Part shown: positions 43,755-53,277 of the stretch, in pieces
Numbering within the stretch: position 1 is the stretch's first letter
Layout of the letters: the number at the start of each line of letters is the position of its first letter
NCBI GenBank assembly: GCA_947165255.1
Contig: CAMUZR010000011.1
Location: 25,627 to 89,626, forward strand
Reading direction: 5' to 3'
DNA: 64,000 nucleotides
From: an uncultured Bacteroidales bacterium
GTDB taxonomy: Bacteria > Bacteroidota > Bacteroidia > Bacteroidales > P3
Position numbers and translations under genes: made by a program
The notes under the pieces: generated by a model
What the model was told of the DNA's origin: nothing
The model's input: only the letters and a program-made list of their open reading frames with translations
The model's database searches: none

Positions 43755-45650
43755 ATGACGGGCGTTATATTAGATAGCATCAACAGCATAGAGGACTTGC
43801 GCAAGCTTGGGATTGAAGATTTGAAGCAGTTGGCCATTGAACTGCGGCACTATATCATTGACACCCTTTCGCAACATCCTGGACATCTGGCCTCGAGTTT
43901 GGGGACGGTGGAGTTGACGCTGGCCCTGCATTATGTCTTTAATACACCCGACGACAAGCTGATATGGGACGTGGGGCACCAGGCCTACGCCCACAAAATC
44001 ATCACTGGCCGACGTGACCAATTCCCCACCATTCGCACTTACGGCGGTCTGAGCGGCTTTCCCCGCATGGACGAGTCGCCCTTCGATGCCTTTGGCACGG
44101 GGCATAGCTCGACTTCTATCAGTGCGGCACTGGGCATGGCGACCGCCTCCAGCCTGCAGAACAATTCCAAGCGACAGCATATTGCCGTGATAGGCGACGG
44201 CGCCATGACGGGCGGAGAGGCTTTTGAGGCCTTGAATAATGCAGGGGTTTCGAAGGCTAATATCTTGGTGGTGCTCAACGATAACGGCATCAGCATTGAC
44301 AAGGCGGTGGGTGGGCTGAATAAATACCTTACCCGCATTACGGCTTCGCCCAAGTATAACAAGCTGAAGGAGAAGGTGTGGACAAAACTGGGCGGCAACG
44401 CTGAGAAGCGCGATAAGTATGCCGAGCATTCGCTGGATTTCTTTCAACACCTCACTTTCCTGGCCAAGACAGCCGCGCTGGGCGCCCCCAACCTGTTTGA
44501 GTCGTTGGGGTTCCGATACTTTGGCCCAATCGACGGCCATGATGTGGGCGAACTAGTGGAGGTGCTCTCGCAACTGAAGCAAATCAAGGGACCAAAGCTG
44601 CTCCATGTGGTTACCAAAAAGGGCAAGGGTCTGCGCTCTGCCGAGCGGCATCCGGTTGAATATCATGCCCCAGGCAAGTTCAATGCCGAAACGGGCGACC
44701 AGATAAAAAACAGCACAAGCGGCAAGCCCCTGAAATATCAGGAAGTTTTCGGCCGCACGATTATCGAGTTGGCAGAGAAAAATCCTGCCATTGTGGGCAT
44801 TACACCTGCTATGGCTACGGGCAGCTCGCTTAACTTGATGATGGCCCAGATGCCTTCGAGGGCTTTCGATGTGGGCATTGCCGAGCAGCATGCCGTCACC
44901 TTTGCCGCTGGACTGGCCGCGCAGGGCATGTTGCCCTTTTGCAACATATACTCTTCTTTTATGCAGCGCGCCTACGACCAGATTATCCACGATGTGGCAC
45001 TTCAGCGGCTGCCAGTGGTTCTCTGTCTGGACCGCGCCGGACTGGTTGGCGACGACGGACCTACGCACCATGGTGCTTTCGACCTCGCCTGTCTTCGCCC
45101 CATTCCGCAGCTCACCATCTGTGCCCCGATGGACGAGCATGAACTGCGCCACATGATGTACACTGCCCAGCTGCCCGACCAAGGGGCGGTGGTCATTCGT
45201 TACCCACGCGGGCTTAGTGTCCATGCCGACTGGCGCTGCCAGTTACAGAAGATGGAAGTGGGCAGAGGCCGCTGTGTGCGCGAAGGCTCCGACGTGGCCA
45301 TTCTCTCGCTGGGCCATATTGGTAATGCCGCTTTGGCTGCGGCCGAACGATTGCATGACGAAGGGGTGAGCACGGCCGTGTACGACATGCGTTATCTAAA
45401 ACCGCTTGACACAAAGCTGCTTGACGAGGTGGCTGCCCGTGGTTTCCACCGCATAGTCACCCTCGAAGACGGTGTGAAGAAAGGCGGTTTCGGCAGTGCC
45501 GTGCTGGAGTATTACGCCTCTGTCGGCATAATGATGCCCATCACTCTCCTCGGCCTCCCCGACACCTTTGTCACCCATGGCCCCGTTCCCCAACTCCATA
45601 AAGACTGCGGCATCGACGTGGACGGGATTGTTAGTGCCTGTCGCTTGTAG
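43755..45650 (+). CDS. dxs: 1-deoxy-D-xylulose-5-phosphate synthase
   Basis: About 631 residues from ATG 43755 (MTGVILDSINSIEDLRKL); the track's TTG at 43731 is less likely. Thiamine diphosphate enzyme with GTGHSSTSISAALGMA, the ThDP motif GDGAMTGGEAFEALNNAG near residue 150, and the transketolase-type IAEQHAVTFAAGLA near 375 and DRAGLVGDDGPTHHG near 435. It condenses pyruvate and glyceraldehyde 3-phosphate to DXP, the first step of the MEP isoprenoid route, which feeds the undecaprenyl carrier recycled by UppP. Confidence 0.95.
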   Translation: MTGVILDSINSIEDLRKLGIEDLKQLAIELRHYIIDTLSQHPGHLASSLGTVELTLALHYVFNTPDDKLIWDVGHQAYAHKIITGRRDQFPTIRTYGGLSGFPRMDESPFDAFGTGHSSTSISAALGMATASSLQNNSKRQHIAVIGDGAMTGGEAFEALNNAGVSKANILVVLNDNGISIDKAVGGLNKYLTRITASPKYNKLKEKVWTKLGGNAEKRDKYAEHSLDFFQHLTFLAKTAALGAPNLFESLGFRYFGPIDGHDVGELVEVLSQLKQIKGPKLLHVVTKKGKGLRSAERHPVEYHAPGKFNAETGDQIKNSTSGKPLKYQEVFGRTIIELAEKNPAIVGITPAMATGSSLNLMMAQMPSRAFDVGIAEQHAVTFAAGLAAQGMLPFCNIYSSFMQRAYDQIIHDVALQRLPVVLCLDRAGLVGDDGPTHHGAFDLACLRPIPQLTICAPMDEHELRHMMYTAQLPDQGAVVIRYPRGLSVHADWRCQLQKMEVGRGRCVREGSDVAILSLGHIGNAALAAAERLHDEGVSTAVYDMRYLKPLDTKLLDEVAARGFHRIVTLEDGVKKGGFGSAVLEYYASVGIMMPITLLGLPDTFVTHGPVPQLHKDCGIDVDGIVSACRL

Positions 45651-45888
45651 TGTAAGACTTTTCTTCCTTTTTGCATCTGACCATAACTGCCACAGTGCTT
45701 GTGCTTTAATGTCATTTCCAAAGGCACTGCTTGCTTTTTTATATTGCTGGTTGTTAACTTTTTTTTCTATATTATTTTTTTTTTGTATTTTTGTATTTTA
45801 CGAGTAAAATATTTTTTCGCTGAAATTCAATACTTTAAAGGATAATAATAGTAAAATTATAGTATAAACAATTAAAAATTTTTACAAA

Positions 45889-46296
45889 ATGACACCTTCG
45901 CATATTGAACACATTGCTATTGCAGTGACTGACCTTGACGAAGCCCTCCAGTACTGGGAGAATGTCATGGGTCTGAAATGCTACGCCATTGAAGAAGTTA
46001 CTGACCAGAAAGTTAAGACCGCTTTTCTGAAATGCGGCGAGACCAAAATCGAGCTGTTGCTCCCCACTTGCCCTGAAAGCACCGTGGCCAAGTTTATCGA
46101 GAAGAATGGCGGTCGTGGCGGTATGCACCACATTGCCTTCGCAGTTGAAGATACCGACCAGGCACTGAACGATGCCAAGGCAAAGGGATGCCGTCTGATT
46201 GACGAGCACAGCCGCCTGGGTGCCGAGCAGCTGCACATTGGTTTTCTACACCCCAAGAGCACGTTGGGCGTACTCACCGAATTCTGCTGCAAGTAA
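45889..46296 (+). CDS. mce: Methylmalonyl-CoA epimerase
   Basis: 135 residues of the vicinal-oxygen-chelate (glyoxalase) fold. Metal ligands: His in SHIEHIAIAV, His in GGMHHIAF near residue 84, and Glu in LTEFCCK at the end. It converts (R)- and (S)-methylmalonyl-CoA so that the mutase product from succinyl-CoA can be decarboxylated. It opens the mce-mmdA-OadG-mmdC-mmdB cluster, which makes propionate from succinate. An inverted repeat (GACCTGG...CCAGGTC) follows the stop. Confidence 0.95.
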   Translation: MTPSHIEHIAIAVTDLDEALQYWENVMGLKCYAIEEVTDQKVKTAFLKCGETKIELLLPTCPESTVAKFIEKNGGRGGMHHIAFAVEDTDQALNDAKAKGCRLIDEHSRLGAEQLHIGFLHPKSTLGVLTEFCCK

Positions 46297-46307
46297 TAAC
46301 AGACCTT

Positions 46308-46341
46308 TCTATGCAGACCTGGTGCATTCCAGGTCCGCATT
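46308..46341 (+). promoter_or_regulatory. Intercistronic hairpin mce-mmdA
   Basis: ATGC-A-GACCTGG / CCAGGTC-C-GCAT forms an 11-bp stem with one internal mismatch and a 6-base loop, 17 bases after the mce stop. No T tract follows, so it may act as an mRNA processing or stability site rather than a terminator. Confidence 0.4.
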
Positions 46342-46423
46342 GCAAAATGAATTTTTCGGGATTAGGAATTGGCCGCTAAGGCCATGACCGACCCCCACAA
46401 TACTAACCAAAAAACTCTCAAAT

Positions 46424-47983
46424 ATGGCATTTGAAGAAAAGATAAAAGAGCTTCTTGACAAAAGAAGTGAAGCCAAAATGGGCGGTGGCCAAAAGCGCAT
46501 TGACAAACAGCACGAGCAGGGCAAACTGACCGCCCGCGAGCGTATCGCCCTTCTCCTCGACGAGGGTTCGTTCGAAGAGTTCGACATGTTCCTCACCCAC
46601 CGTTGCACCAATTTCGACATGCAGAAGCAGTCATTCTTGGGCGACGGCGTGGTCACCGGTTACGGTACCATCGAGGGTCGTCCGGTGTACGTTTTTGCTC
46701 AGGATTTCACCGTTTTTGCAGGTAGCTTGAGCGAGACTATGTCGCTGAAGATTTGCAAGATTATGGACCAGGCTATGAAGACGGGTGCCCCCGTTATCGG
46801 CATGAACGACTCCGGCGGAGCCCGTATTCAGGAAGGCTGCAACGCCCTGGCCGGCTATGCCGAGATTTTCGAGCGCAACATTCTTGCCAGCGGTGTGGTG
46901 CCTCAGATTAGCGCCATCTTCGGTCCCTGCGCCGGTGGTGCTGTGTATAGCCCCGCCCTCACCGACTTCATCCTCATGACCAAACAGAACAGCTATATGT
47001 TCCTCACTGGTCCCAAGGTGGTGAAGACCGTTACAGGTGAAGATGTGACTGTCGACAAGCTAGGCGGTGCCATGGTGCATGCTTCGAAGAGTGGTGTGGC
47101 CCATTTCGTCGGCGAGACGGAAGAAGCTACTATCGCTTTGATTCGCGACCTTATTAGTTACATTCCTTCCAATAATTTTGAGGAGGCTCCCTACATGGAG
47201 ACCCAGGACCCCGTAGACCGCTTGGAAGACAGCCTCAACGAGATTATCCCCGAGAACCCCAACGAGCCTTACGATGTGAAGGAAATCATCCATGCCATCG
47301 TGGACGACGGCAAATTCCTCGAGGTGCATGAGAAATTCGCTCCCAATCTGGTTGTCGGCTTTGCCCGCATGGGCGGCATGAGCGTGGGCGTGGTGGCCAA
47401 CCAGCCGAAGGCTATGGCCGGTGTGCTGGACTGCAACGCATCCCGTAAGGGTGGCCGGTTTGTCCGCTTCTGCGATGCCTTTAATATTCCTTTGGTCACT
47501 TTGGTTGACGTTCCTGGCTTCCTGCCCGGCACCGGTCAGGAGTATGCCGGCGTTATCGCCCACGGCGCAAAGTTCCTTTATGCATACGGTGAGGCCACAG
47601 TGCCCAAGGTGACTGTCACCCTGCGTAAGTCCTACGGCGGCGCACATATCGTCATGAGCTGCAAACAGCTGCGCAGTGACATGAACTATGCATGGCCTAC
47701 GGCTCAGATTGCCGTGATGGGTGCCAGCGGTGCTACCGAGGTGCTCCACGGCCGTGCGCTGAAGGAAATCACCGACCCCGAGGAGAAGGCTAAATTCATT
47801 GCTGAGAAAGAGAAAGAGTATAACGATCAGTTTGCTAACCCATACAATGCTGCTAAGTACGGCTACATCGACGACGTTATCGAGCCCCGCAACACTCGTT
47901 TCCGCGTCATCCGTGCCCTCCAGGTCCTGCAGACCAAGAAGGACAGCCTGCCTATTAAGAAGCATGGTAACATCCCGCTGTAA
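46424..47983 (+). CDS. mmdA: Methylmalonyl-CoA decarboxylase alpha (carboxyltransferase) subunit
   Basis: 519 residues, the length of acyl-CoA carboxyltransferases. Motifs: KLTARERIALLLDEGSF, MNDSGGARIQEG near residue 125, GPCAGGAVYSPAL near 165, and DVPGFLPGTGQEY near 365. It transfers the carboxyl group between methylmalonyl-CoA and biotin on the carrier protein. Because the biotin carrier and the membrane beta subunit lie downstream and no biotin carboxylase is present, the decarboxylase (sodium pump) reading is preferred over propionyl-CoA carboxylase. Confidence 0.93.
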   Translation: MAFEEKIKELLDKRSEAKMGGGQKRIDKQHEQGKLTARERIALLLDEGSFEEFDMFLTHRCTNFDMQKQSFLGDGVVTGYGTIEGRPVYVFAQDFTVFAGSLSETMSLKICKIMDQAMKTGAPVIGMNDSGGARIQEGCNALAGYAEIFERNILASGVVPQISAIFGPCAGGAVYSPALTDFILMTKQNSYMFLTGPKVVKTVTGEDVTVDKLGGAMVHASKSGVAHFVGETEEATIALIRDLISYIPSNNFEEAPYMETQDPVDRLEDSLNEIIPENPNEPYDVKEIIHAIVDDGKFLEVHEKFAPNLVVGFARMGGMSVGVVANQPKAMAGVLDCNASRKGGRFVRFCDAFNIPLVTLVDVPGFLPGTGQEYAGVIAHGAKFLYAYGEATVPKVTVTLRKSYGGAHIVMSCKQLRSDMNYAWPTAQIAVMGASGATEVLHGRALKEITDPEEKAKFIAEKEKEYNDQFANPYNAAKYGYIDDVIEPRNTRFRVIRALQVLQTKKDSLPIKKHGNIPL

Positions 47984-48077
47984 TAATCTGGTGTTAGGTT
48001 AAATTGTCTGACACCCAATTGTTTATTTTATTAATTATTAACCCGGGGTTCTTCACCCCACAAAATTCAACTACAAA

Positions 48078-48365
48078 ATGAAGAAAGTTTTCTTAACTGC
48101 TTTCATCGCCGCTGCCTTCGCTTTCGGTATGGCTTCTTGCAACAACAACGCTACTGAAGAAGTTTGCGACTCCACTCCCGCAGAGACCACTGAATGCTGC
48201 GAGCATCAGCACGTTTGCACTTGCGCCGATACCACCTGCGCAATGAACAACTGCGAGAATTGCACCGACACTACCTGCTGCAAGAAAGAGTGCTGCAAGA
48301 AGGATGGTGCCTGCTGCAAGAAGGATGGCGCCAAGGAAGGCGAGTGCTGCCAAAAGGCTGAGTAA
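48078..48365 (+). CDS. Cysteine-packed lipoprotein, metallothionein-like
   Basis: 95 residues. Lipoprotein signal MKKVFLTAFIAAAFAFGMASC with Cys21 as the lipidated residue, so 17 Cys in the 75-residue mature part counting the anchor, many as CC pairs in repeated KKDGACC / KKECC units and with CTCADTTC-like CxC and CxxC groups, plus a His pair (EHQH). This pattern suggests binding of soft metals, but no known family is recognised. It sits inside the methylmalonyl-CoA decarboxylase operon between mmdA and the OadG-like gene. A GGGGT/ACCCC hairpin lies just upstream of the start. Confidence 0.8.
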   Translation: MKKVFLTAFIAAAFAFGMASCNNNATEEVCDSTPAETTECCEHQHVCTCADTTCAMNNCENCTDTTCCKKECCKKDGACCKKDGAKEGECCQKAE

Positions 48366-48456
48366 GCACTAAGAACGGGGCCTTTGGGGGTGAGTCTTGA
48401 CCCATCCCCTTCGGCTCTATCCAAACTAACATTTTGATCGTTATATTTGAAATAAA

Positions 48457-49449
48457 ATGAATAAAATAGCAAAACAATTAGTTGCAATATTCGTTGGCGT
48501 ACTATTCTTTGCCGGCAGTGTTGTGGCTCAGCCAGGCCAACCTGGTTCCGTTCCCGAGGGTCCCGCGCCTGAGGGGCAAACCGGAGTGCCTGTTGGATGC
48601 CCTTTCAGCGCCACCTCTTTGGACATTACGGCTACCGATGTTTGCTACCTGCCTGCGCTGGAGGCCTTCGTGGTTATCGACAGCATCGACTGTGCCGTCG
48701 ACCTGTTGATTCGCGATGCCGACTCCATGTGCCGAATTGGCCGCTTTACCACTGATGTCTATCAGGGTCGTCATGACCTTCAGAACATCATCCGTCCTAA
48801 GTCGGTATCCGTCATGGACGGTAAAATCATTGTGTTGGCAAGTTCTCAGAGAGACACCGCTTATCTGGCTGTGTTGGACCTCAATCCTGCCGAGGATGGT
48901 ACACTCCCAGTCCTCAATAAGGTGGGTTTGAATAGCACCGCCTATGCTTTCTCGGCCAACCATATTGCCGATGAGATAATTGTGGTCGACAAGAATTCTG
49001 TTGGCTACAACATTCACATTCTTGACATTCATGAGGGTCTGGAGAAGGCCGTTGAGAAGTCCAACTACCATTACCATGTGCCCAAGCAGTCCGAACGTAT
49101 CTTGGCTTCTGACCCACATGGCTTTGGCCTTGCCATCGTTGCCATCTTGGTTGTGTTCATCGCGCTTGTCTGCATCATGCTCCTGATGATGCTTTTCAGT
49201 GCTATTGTCCGCAGGTCTACTGAAAAGAAGGCCGGCAGGCCCGCTGAGGCCAAAGGTCCTTCTATCGGTGCCATTGCCAGCGGCGTTGACGGCGAGGTTT
49301 ATGCCGCCATTGCTGCTGCTATCTACGCCTACGAGCAAGACCTCCACGATGAGGAAGATACCATCATCACCATACAGAAAGTGGAACGGGCCTGGACTCC
49401 CTGGAATGCTAAGTTCTACAACATGAATCACTACTTCTCCAACAGATAA
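48457..49449 (+). CDS. OadG-like sodium pump gamma subunit with large periplasmic domain
   Basis: 330 residues. Signal peptide (MNKIAKQLVAIFVGVLFFAG), a predicted periplasmic domain of about 190 residues with beta-strand repeats (LEAFVVIDSIDCAVDLLIRD, LDLNPAEDG), one membrane helix at about 222-251 (GLAIVAILVVFIALVCIMLL), and a cytoplasmic tail with the OadG-type ending EVYAAIAAAIYAYEQD and KVERAWTPWNAK. In oxaloacetate and methylmalonyl-CoA decarboxylases the gamma or delta subunit joins the carboxyltransferase to the beta subunit and normally has only 80-120 residues. Here the extra domain is external to the cell membrane. The operon position confirms the assignment. Confidence 0.85.
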   Translation: MNKIAKQLVAIFVGVLFFAGSVVAQPGQPGSVPEGPAPEGQTGVPVGCPFSATSLDITATDVCYLPALEAFVVIDSIDCAVDLLIRDADSMCRIGRFTTDVYQGRHDLQNIIRPKSVSVMDGKIIVLASSQRDTAYLAVLDLNPAEDGTLPVLNKVGLNSTAYAFSANHIADEIIVVDKNSVGYNIHILDIHEGLEKAVEKSNYHYHVPKQSERILASDPHGFGLAIVAILVVFIALVCIMLLMMLFSAIVRRSTEKKAGRPAEAKGPSIGAIASGVDGEVYAAIAAAIYAYEQDLHDEEDTIITIQKVERAWTPWNAKFYNMNHYFSNR

Positions 49450-49494
49450 GCATGGTTTTCAACGGAAATACCCTTTATTAAAAGAACAAACACA

Positions 49495-49935
49495 ATGAAA
49501 GAATATAAATTCAAAATCAACGGCGCTGAGTACAAAGTTAACATTAACGAAGTCGAAGGCCAAGAAATCAAATTGGATGTCAACGGTACTTCTTACACTG
49601 TAACTGTTGACAAGGAGATGCGCGCACAGAAACCGCGCACAAGTGTTGTCCAAACCAAGGCTGCTCCCCGTGTGGCCGCCGCTGCCTCTGGCAATGTCCA
49701 GCGCGCTTCGGCTCCCTCCAGCGGCTCCAAAGTCACTACCCCTCTGCCTGGCACCATTCTCGACGTTTTCGTCAATGTGGGTGACCAGGTGAAGGCTGGT
49801 CAGCGTGTAGTGCTGCTAGAGGCTATGAAGATGGAAAACAACATCGAGGCCGATGCCGACGGTACTGTCACTGCTGTCGAAGTGCGCAAGGGTGACTCCG
49901 TCCTCGAAGGACAGACACTTATTGTCATTGGTTAA
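49495..49935 (+). CDS. mmdC: Biotin carboxyl carrier subunit of methylmalonyl-CoA decarboxylase
   Basis: 146 residues. N-terminal domain MKEYKFKINGAEYKV, a Pro/Ala-rich flexible linker (about 45-80), then a biotinyl domain with EAMKMENNI; Lys112 is the expected biotinylation site. It carries the carboxyl group from the alpha to the membrane beta subunit. It lies 46 bases after the OadG-like gene and 60 bases before mmdB. Confidence 0.93.
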   Translation: MKEYKFKINGAEYKVNINEVEGQEIKLDVNGTSYTVTVDKEMRAQKPRTSVVQTKAAPRVAAAASGNVQRASAPSSGSKVTTPLPGTILDVFVNVGDQVKAGQRVVLLEAMKMENNIEADADGTVTAVEVRKGDSVLEGQTLIVIG

Positions 49936-49995
49936 TTAATGTTGAATTGAGAGTGCGGCCGCAGCCGCATTCCTTAAAAGAAAAACGTATAAACA

Positions 49996-51168
49996 ATGTT
50001 TAGCTTATTAGCAACAGGTGGTTTCGCAGACTTCTTGTCGACCCAGATGGTCCAGTTTTTGGAGTACACGGGTTACGCCAATGTCACGCTCGGCCACTTC
50101 ATCATGATCCTTGTCGGCTTGGTGTTCATCTTCTTGGGCATCAAGTTCGAGTTCGAGCCTCTGCTTCTCGTTCCCATTGGATTCGGTATGCTGGTGGGTA
50201 ACATCCCCTTCTATCCGGGTCTAAAGATAGGTATTTATGAGCAGAACTCGGTGTTGAATATTCTCTATCACGGCGTACAAAACGGTTGGTATCCGCCGCT
50301 AATCTTCCTAGGCATAGGTGCCATGACAGACTTTTCGGCGCTGCTGTCCAATCCCAAGCTCTTCTTGATTGGCGCAGCAGCTCAATTTGGTATCTTTGCC
50401 GCCTATATGTTGGCTCTTCTGCTGGGCTTTGCTCCCAATGAGGCTGGTGCCATCGGTATCATTGGTGGTGCTGATGGTCCTACTGCCATCTTCATCTCCT
50501 CGCAGTTGGCTCCTGACCTGATGGGTGCCATCGCCGTGTCGGCCTACTCCTACATGGCACTTGTCCCCGTCATCCAGCCGCCTATCATGCGTCTTTGCAC
50601 CACTGATAAAGAACGCCGCATCCGTATGAAACCTCCACGCCAGGTGTCTAAGGTTGAGAAGATTATCTTCCCCATCATTGGTTTCCTCTTCTGTGCCTTC
50701 GTAGTGCCGTCGGGTCTGCCCCTGCTGGGTATGCTTTTCTTTGGTAACCTACTGAAGGAGAGCGGTGTTACAAAACGTCTGAGTGACGTGGCCAGCAATG
50801 CCATTGTCAACATCTGCACCCTCCTCATCGGTCTCACCGTGGGCGCTTCCACTCAAGCCACCTCGTTCCTCACCGGTCGTTCGCTATTGATTTTCGGCTT
50901 GGGTGCTTTGTCGTTCATTGTCGCTACTTTCAGCGGTGTTCTGTTCGTCAAGTTCTTCAACCTCTTCCTCAAGGAAGGTAACAAAATCAATCCTCTCATC
51001 GGCAACTCCGGTGTCAGCGCCGTGCCCGATGCCGCCCGTGTTTCCAACAACGTGGGTCTCGAATACGACAAGACAAACTATCTGCTGCAACATGCCATGG
51101 GCCCCAATGTGGCCGGCGTGGTCGGCTCAGCCGTAGCAGCAGGTATCCTGCTGGCTTTCTTGCACTAA
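49996..51168 (+). CDS. mmdB: Sodium ion-translocating decarboxylase beta subunit
   Basis: 390 residues with about nine to eleven membrane helices. Family motifs: GIKFEFEPLLLVPIGFG, GADGPTAIFISSQLAPDL near residue 155 (the GGADGPT loop holds catalytic residues), and SGVSAVPDAARVSN near 340. The inner membrane protein decarboxylates carboxybiotin and exports sodium, conserving energy of the succinate-to-propionate route. It ends the operon and is followed by a strong terminator. Confidence 0.95.
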   Translation: MFSLLATGGFADFLSTQMVQFLEYTGYANVTLGHFIMILVGLVFIFLGIKFEFEPLLLVPIGFGMLVGNIPFYPGLKIGIYEQNSVLNILYHGVQNGWYPPLIFLGIGAMTDFSALLSNPKLFLIGAAAQFGIFAAYMLALLLGFAPNEAGAIGIIGGADGPTAIFISSQLAPDLMGAIAVSAYSYMALVPVIQPPIMRLCTTDKERRIRMKPPRQVSKVEKIIFPIIGFLFCAFVVPSGLPLLGMLFFGNLLKESGVTKRLSDVASNAIVNICTLLIGLTVGASTQATSFLTGRSLLIFGLGALSFIVATFSGVLFVKFFNLFLKEGNKINPLIGNSGVSAVPDAARVSNNVGLEYDKTNYLLQHAMGPNVAGVVGSAVAAGILLAFLH

Positions 51169-51192
51169 TTGCCAGATTGCCGCATAACCCCG

Positions 51193-51232
51193 AAAGAGGG
51201 TGCTTCCTGGTGGGAGTACCCTCTTTTGACTT
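51193..51232 (+). terminator. Terminator of methylmalonyl-CoA decarboxylase operon
   Basis: Stem AAAGAGGGT / ACCCTCTTT (9 bp) with a 16-base loop, followed by TGACTTTATTT. Confidence 0.75.
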
Positions 51233-51309
51233 TATTTCTGAAATAGTTGTCGATTTTTATGGTATACAATAAAAAGCATCTTTTTGCGTTTTTTTAAAAA
51301 AGAAACTAT

Positions 51310-53277
51310 ATGCGATACTGTCACACCTTTCTGCTACTGCTCATGCTTCTATTCCCTGTCGTGGCCGGGGCTCAGATTTCGCCGCGCTGTTCCATTTCTT
51401 TCACTGTGGAGGACACTCTCTTGCTGCCGGGAGCCACACCTGATGCCGACTCGGTACGATTCCATCTTCGGGCTTCGACAGAGGCTGACAGCCTCTTTTG
51501 GTCGCCCGCATCCCTCTTTCCTGACCTGAGCGCCGCTGAGCAGTGGGTGACTCTTGGATGTGGCGACACCCTCATGGTGTACCTCACTGGTTATTTCAGC
51601 AATGTCAACCTTTTCCATTGGCAGCAACCAGGCTTTGTCCATTCCCACACTGGTTACAACTATATTTCTACGCCTGGTGATGGCACCCTCTGCCAACCGC
51701 GCAGCATTACCACAGAGACTAACCTGCAACAGCTATGCCCCGATCTGACGATGAACAACTATCAAAACGCCATCGTCCTGCGCACCGATACCCTCCGCTG
51801 CTATGGCGATTCGGTTCCAGTCTTTTTCGACTACGACTCAAACCATCGAACCGAGACTCTCACTGCATTGACGAACAGCCTGAGACGAATACCCTTCGAC
51901 AGCAACTATGTCCCCTTCTATGTCGACACCATTGAGATGTGGAATCCTATGCGCAGCCACACTTTTGTGCTCAATATCAACCATTATCGCTTTCAAGAGA
52001 CAGGTGATACCTTAGCCGCGCTGCCCTCCCTTTGCTACTCATGGGAAATTGACGACACGGCTCGCATCTTCTTTTCGGTCGGCCACAATGTCCGTATGTG
52101 CGACACTACTTTCTTCTTTTCCAATCCAGAGTTGCCCCGTTCTGGTGTCCGCCCCTCGCAGAGCAATATCCATACTCATCACTTCAACTCCACACCACGC
52201 CCCCACGGCACCGCCATTTTTCGCTTCTACGAGACCCCCACCCCCTATTACCGAACCACGCCTTATCTCTGCATCAACCGACTGGAAATGTTAGGTGACT
52301 GCTGGGCATCTGACAGCCTCTTGCTGTCTGTGCCTCCATGCGGCTGTCAAGTGCGCGACACGATGACACGTTCGATTTGCCGTTCGCAATTCCCCTATAC
52401 ATGGCAAGGCATCATTTTTGACCAACCCGGAACCGACTCTCTGCTTATCCAATCCACACTCTGCGACACCTTGCGCTTTTTGCGGCTTTCCTTGCTCCCT
52501 GACGACACACTCTCCCTCTCCGACACAGTCGTGGAGAACTCGCTTCCTTGGACCTATCACGGCCACTCATATCAGACCTCTGGCCTCGACACCCTATTGC
52601 TTACAGGAGTGTTGCCCGCCTGTGACACGTTGCTCTATTACAGCCTGACCGTCATCCCCAATGTTTATGACACCACCTACACTTATATCTGTCCTAGCCA
52701 GTTGCCATACACCCTGGCCGGCCAAACGGTCACAGGCGACACCATTCTCAGCCTCACCCTTCAAGGTAGTTTGGGACAGGACAGCACCGTAAGCTACTTC
52801 CTTTTTGTCAATGCCGATAGCGACACAACTATCTTTGACACCATTACTGAGGATCAGCTGCCATGGGAGTTCCAGGGAACCGTCTTCACCGACTCTGCTA
52901 GCAACTACCCCATCCTCCTTACAAACGAAGTGGGATGCGACAGCACCATTTTTTACAACCTATATATCTTCTGGAACGGCGACCACTGCGACAGCCTGCT
53001 GCAGTTTCCCAACCTCGTTACGCCCAATGGCGATGGCAACAACGACCGCTTTGTTATTGTGGGACTGGTCGAAAACCAGTGCTATCCATACAATTCACTT
53101 ATCATTTATGACCGAACTGGTCGTGTTGTCTTTCGAGCCTACAACATCAGTCGCGACGACCAGTTCTGGGATCCCTCCGTCCGCCATATTCCTTCGGGCA
53201 CCTATTTCTACCGTTTTGAGGGGCGTGGCATTAGCCATGCCACTCAGCACCAAGGCTGCATTGAACTACTGAAATGA
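51310..53277 (+). CDS. T9SS type B secreted protein
   Basis: 655 residues. Signal peptide (MRYCHTFLLLLMLLFPVVAGAQ), a body rich in Asp, Thr and Ser with short Cys-containing repeats (CDTLRFLRLSLLPDDTL, CDTLLYYSLTVIP, CDSTIFYNLYIF) that recall the repeated units in the giant protein at 36.4-41.2 kb, and a type B sorting domain in the last 90 residues (FPNLVTPNGDGNNDRF, IYDRTGRVVF, GTYFYRFEG). It should be exported and held at the surface. Its TGA stop overlaps the start of the next gene by 4 bases (ATGA), so the two are translationally coupled. Confidence 0.85.
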   Translation: MRYCHTFLLLLMLLFPVVAGAQISPRCSISFTVEDTLLLPGATPDADSVRFHLRASTEADSLFWSPASLFPDLSAAEQWVTLGCGDTLMVYLTGYFSNVNLFHWQQPGFVHSHTGYNYISTPGDGTLCQPRSITTETNLQQLCPDLTMNNYQNAIVLRTDTLRCYGDSVPVFFDYDSNHRTETLTALTNSLRRIPFDSNYVPFYVDTIEMWNPMRSHTFVLNINHYRFQETGDTLAALPSLCYSWEIDDTARIFFSVGHNVRMCDTTFFFSNPELPRSGVRPSQSNIHTHHFNSTPRPHGTAIFRFYETPTPYYRTTPYLCINRLEMLGDCWASDSLLLSVPPCGCQVRDTMTRSICRSQFPYTWQGIIFDQPGTDSLLIQSTLCDTLRFLRLSLLPDDTLSLSDTVVENSLPWTYHGHSYQTSGLDTLLLTGVLPACDTLLYYSLTVIPNVYDTTYTYICPSQLPYTLAGQTVTGDTILSLTLQGSLGQDSTVSYFLFVNADSDTTIFDTITEDQLPWEFQGTVFTDSASNYPILLTNEVGCDSTIFYNLYIFWNGDHCDSLLQFPNLVTPNGDGNNDRFVIVGLVENQCYPYNSLIIYDRTGRVVFRAYNISRDDQFWDPSVRHIPSGTYFYRFEGRGISHATQHQGCIELLK

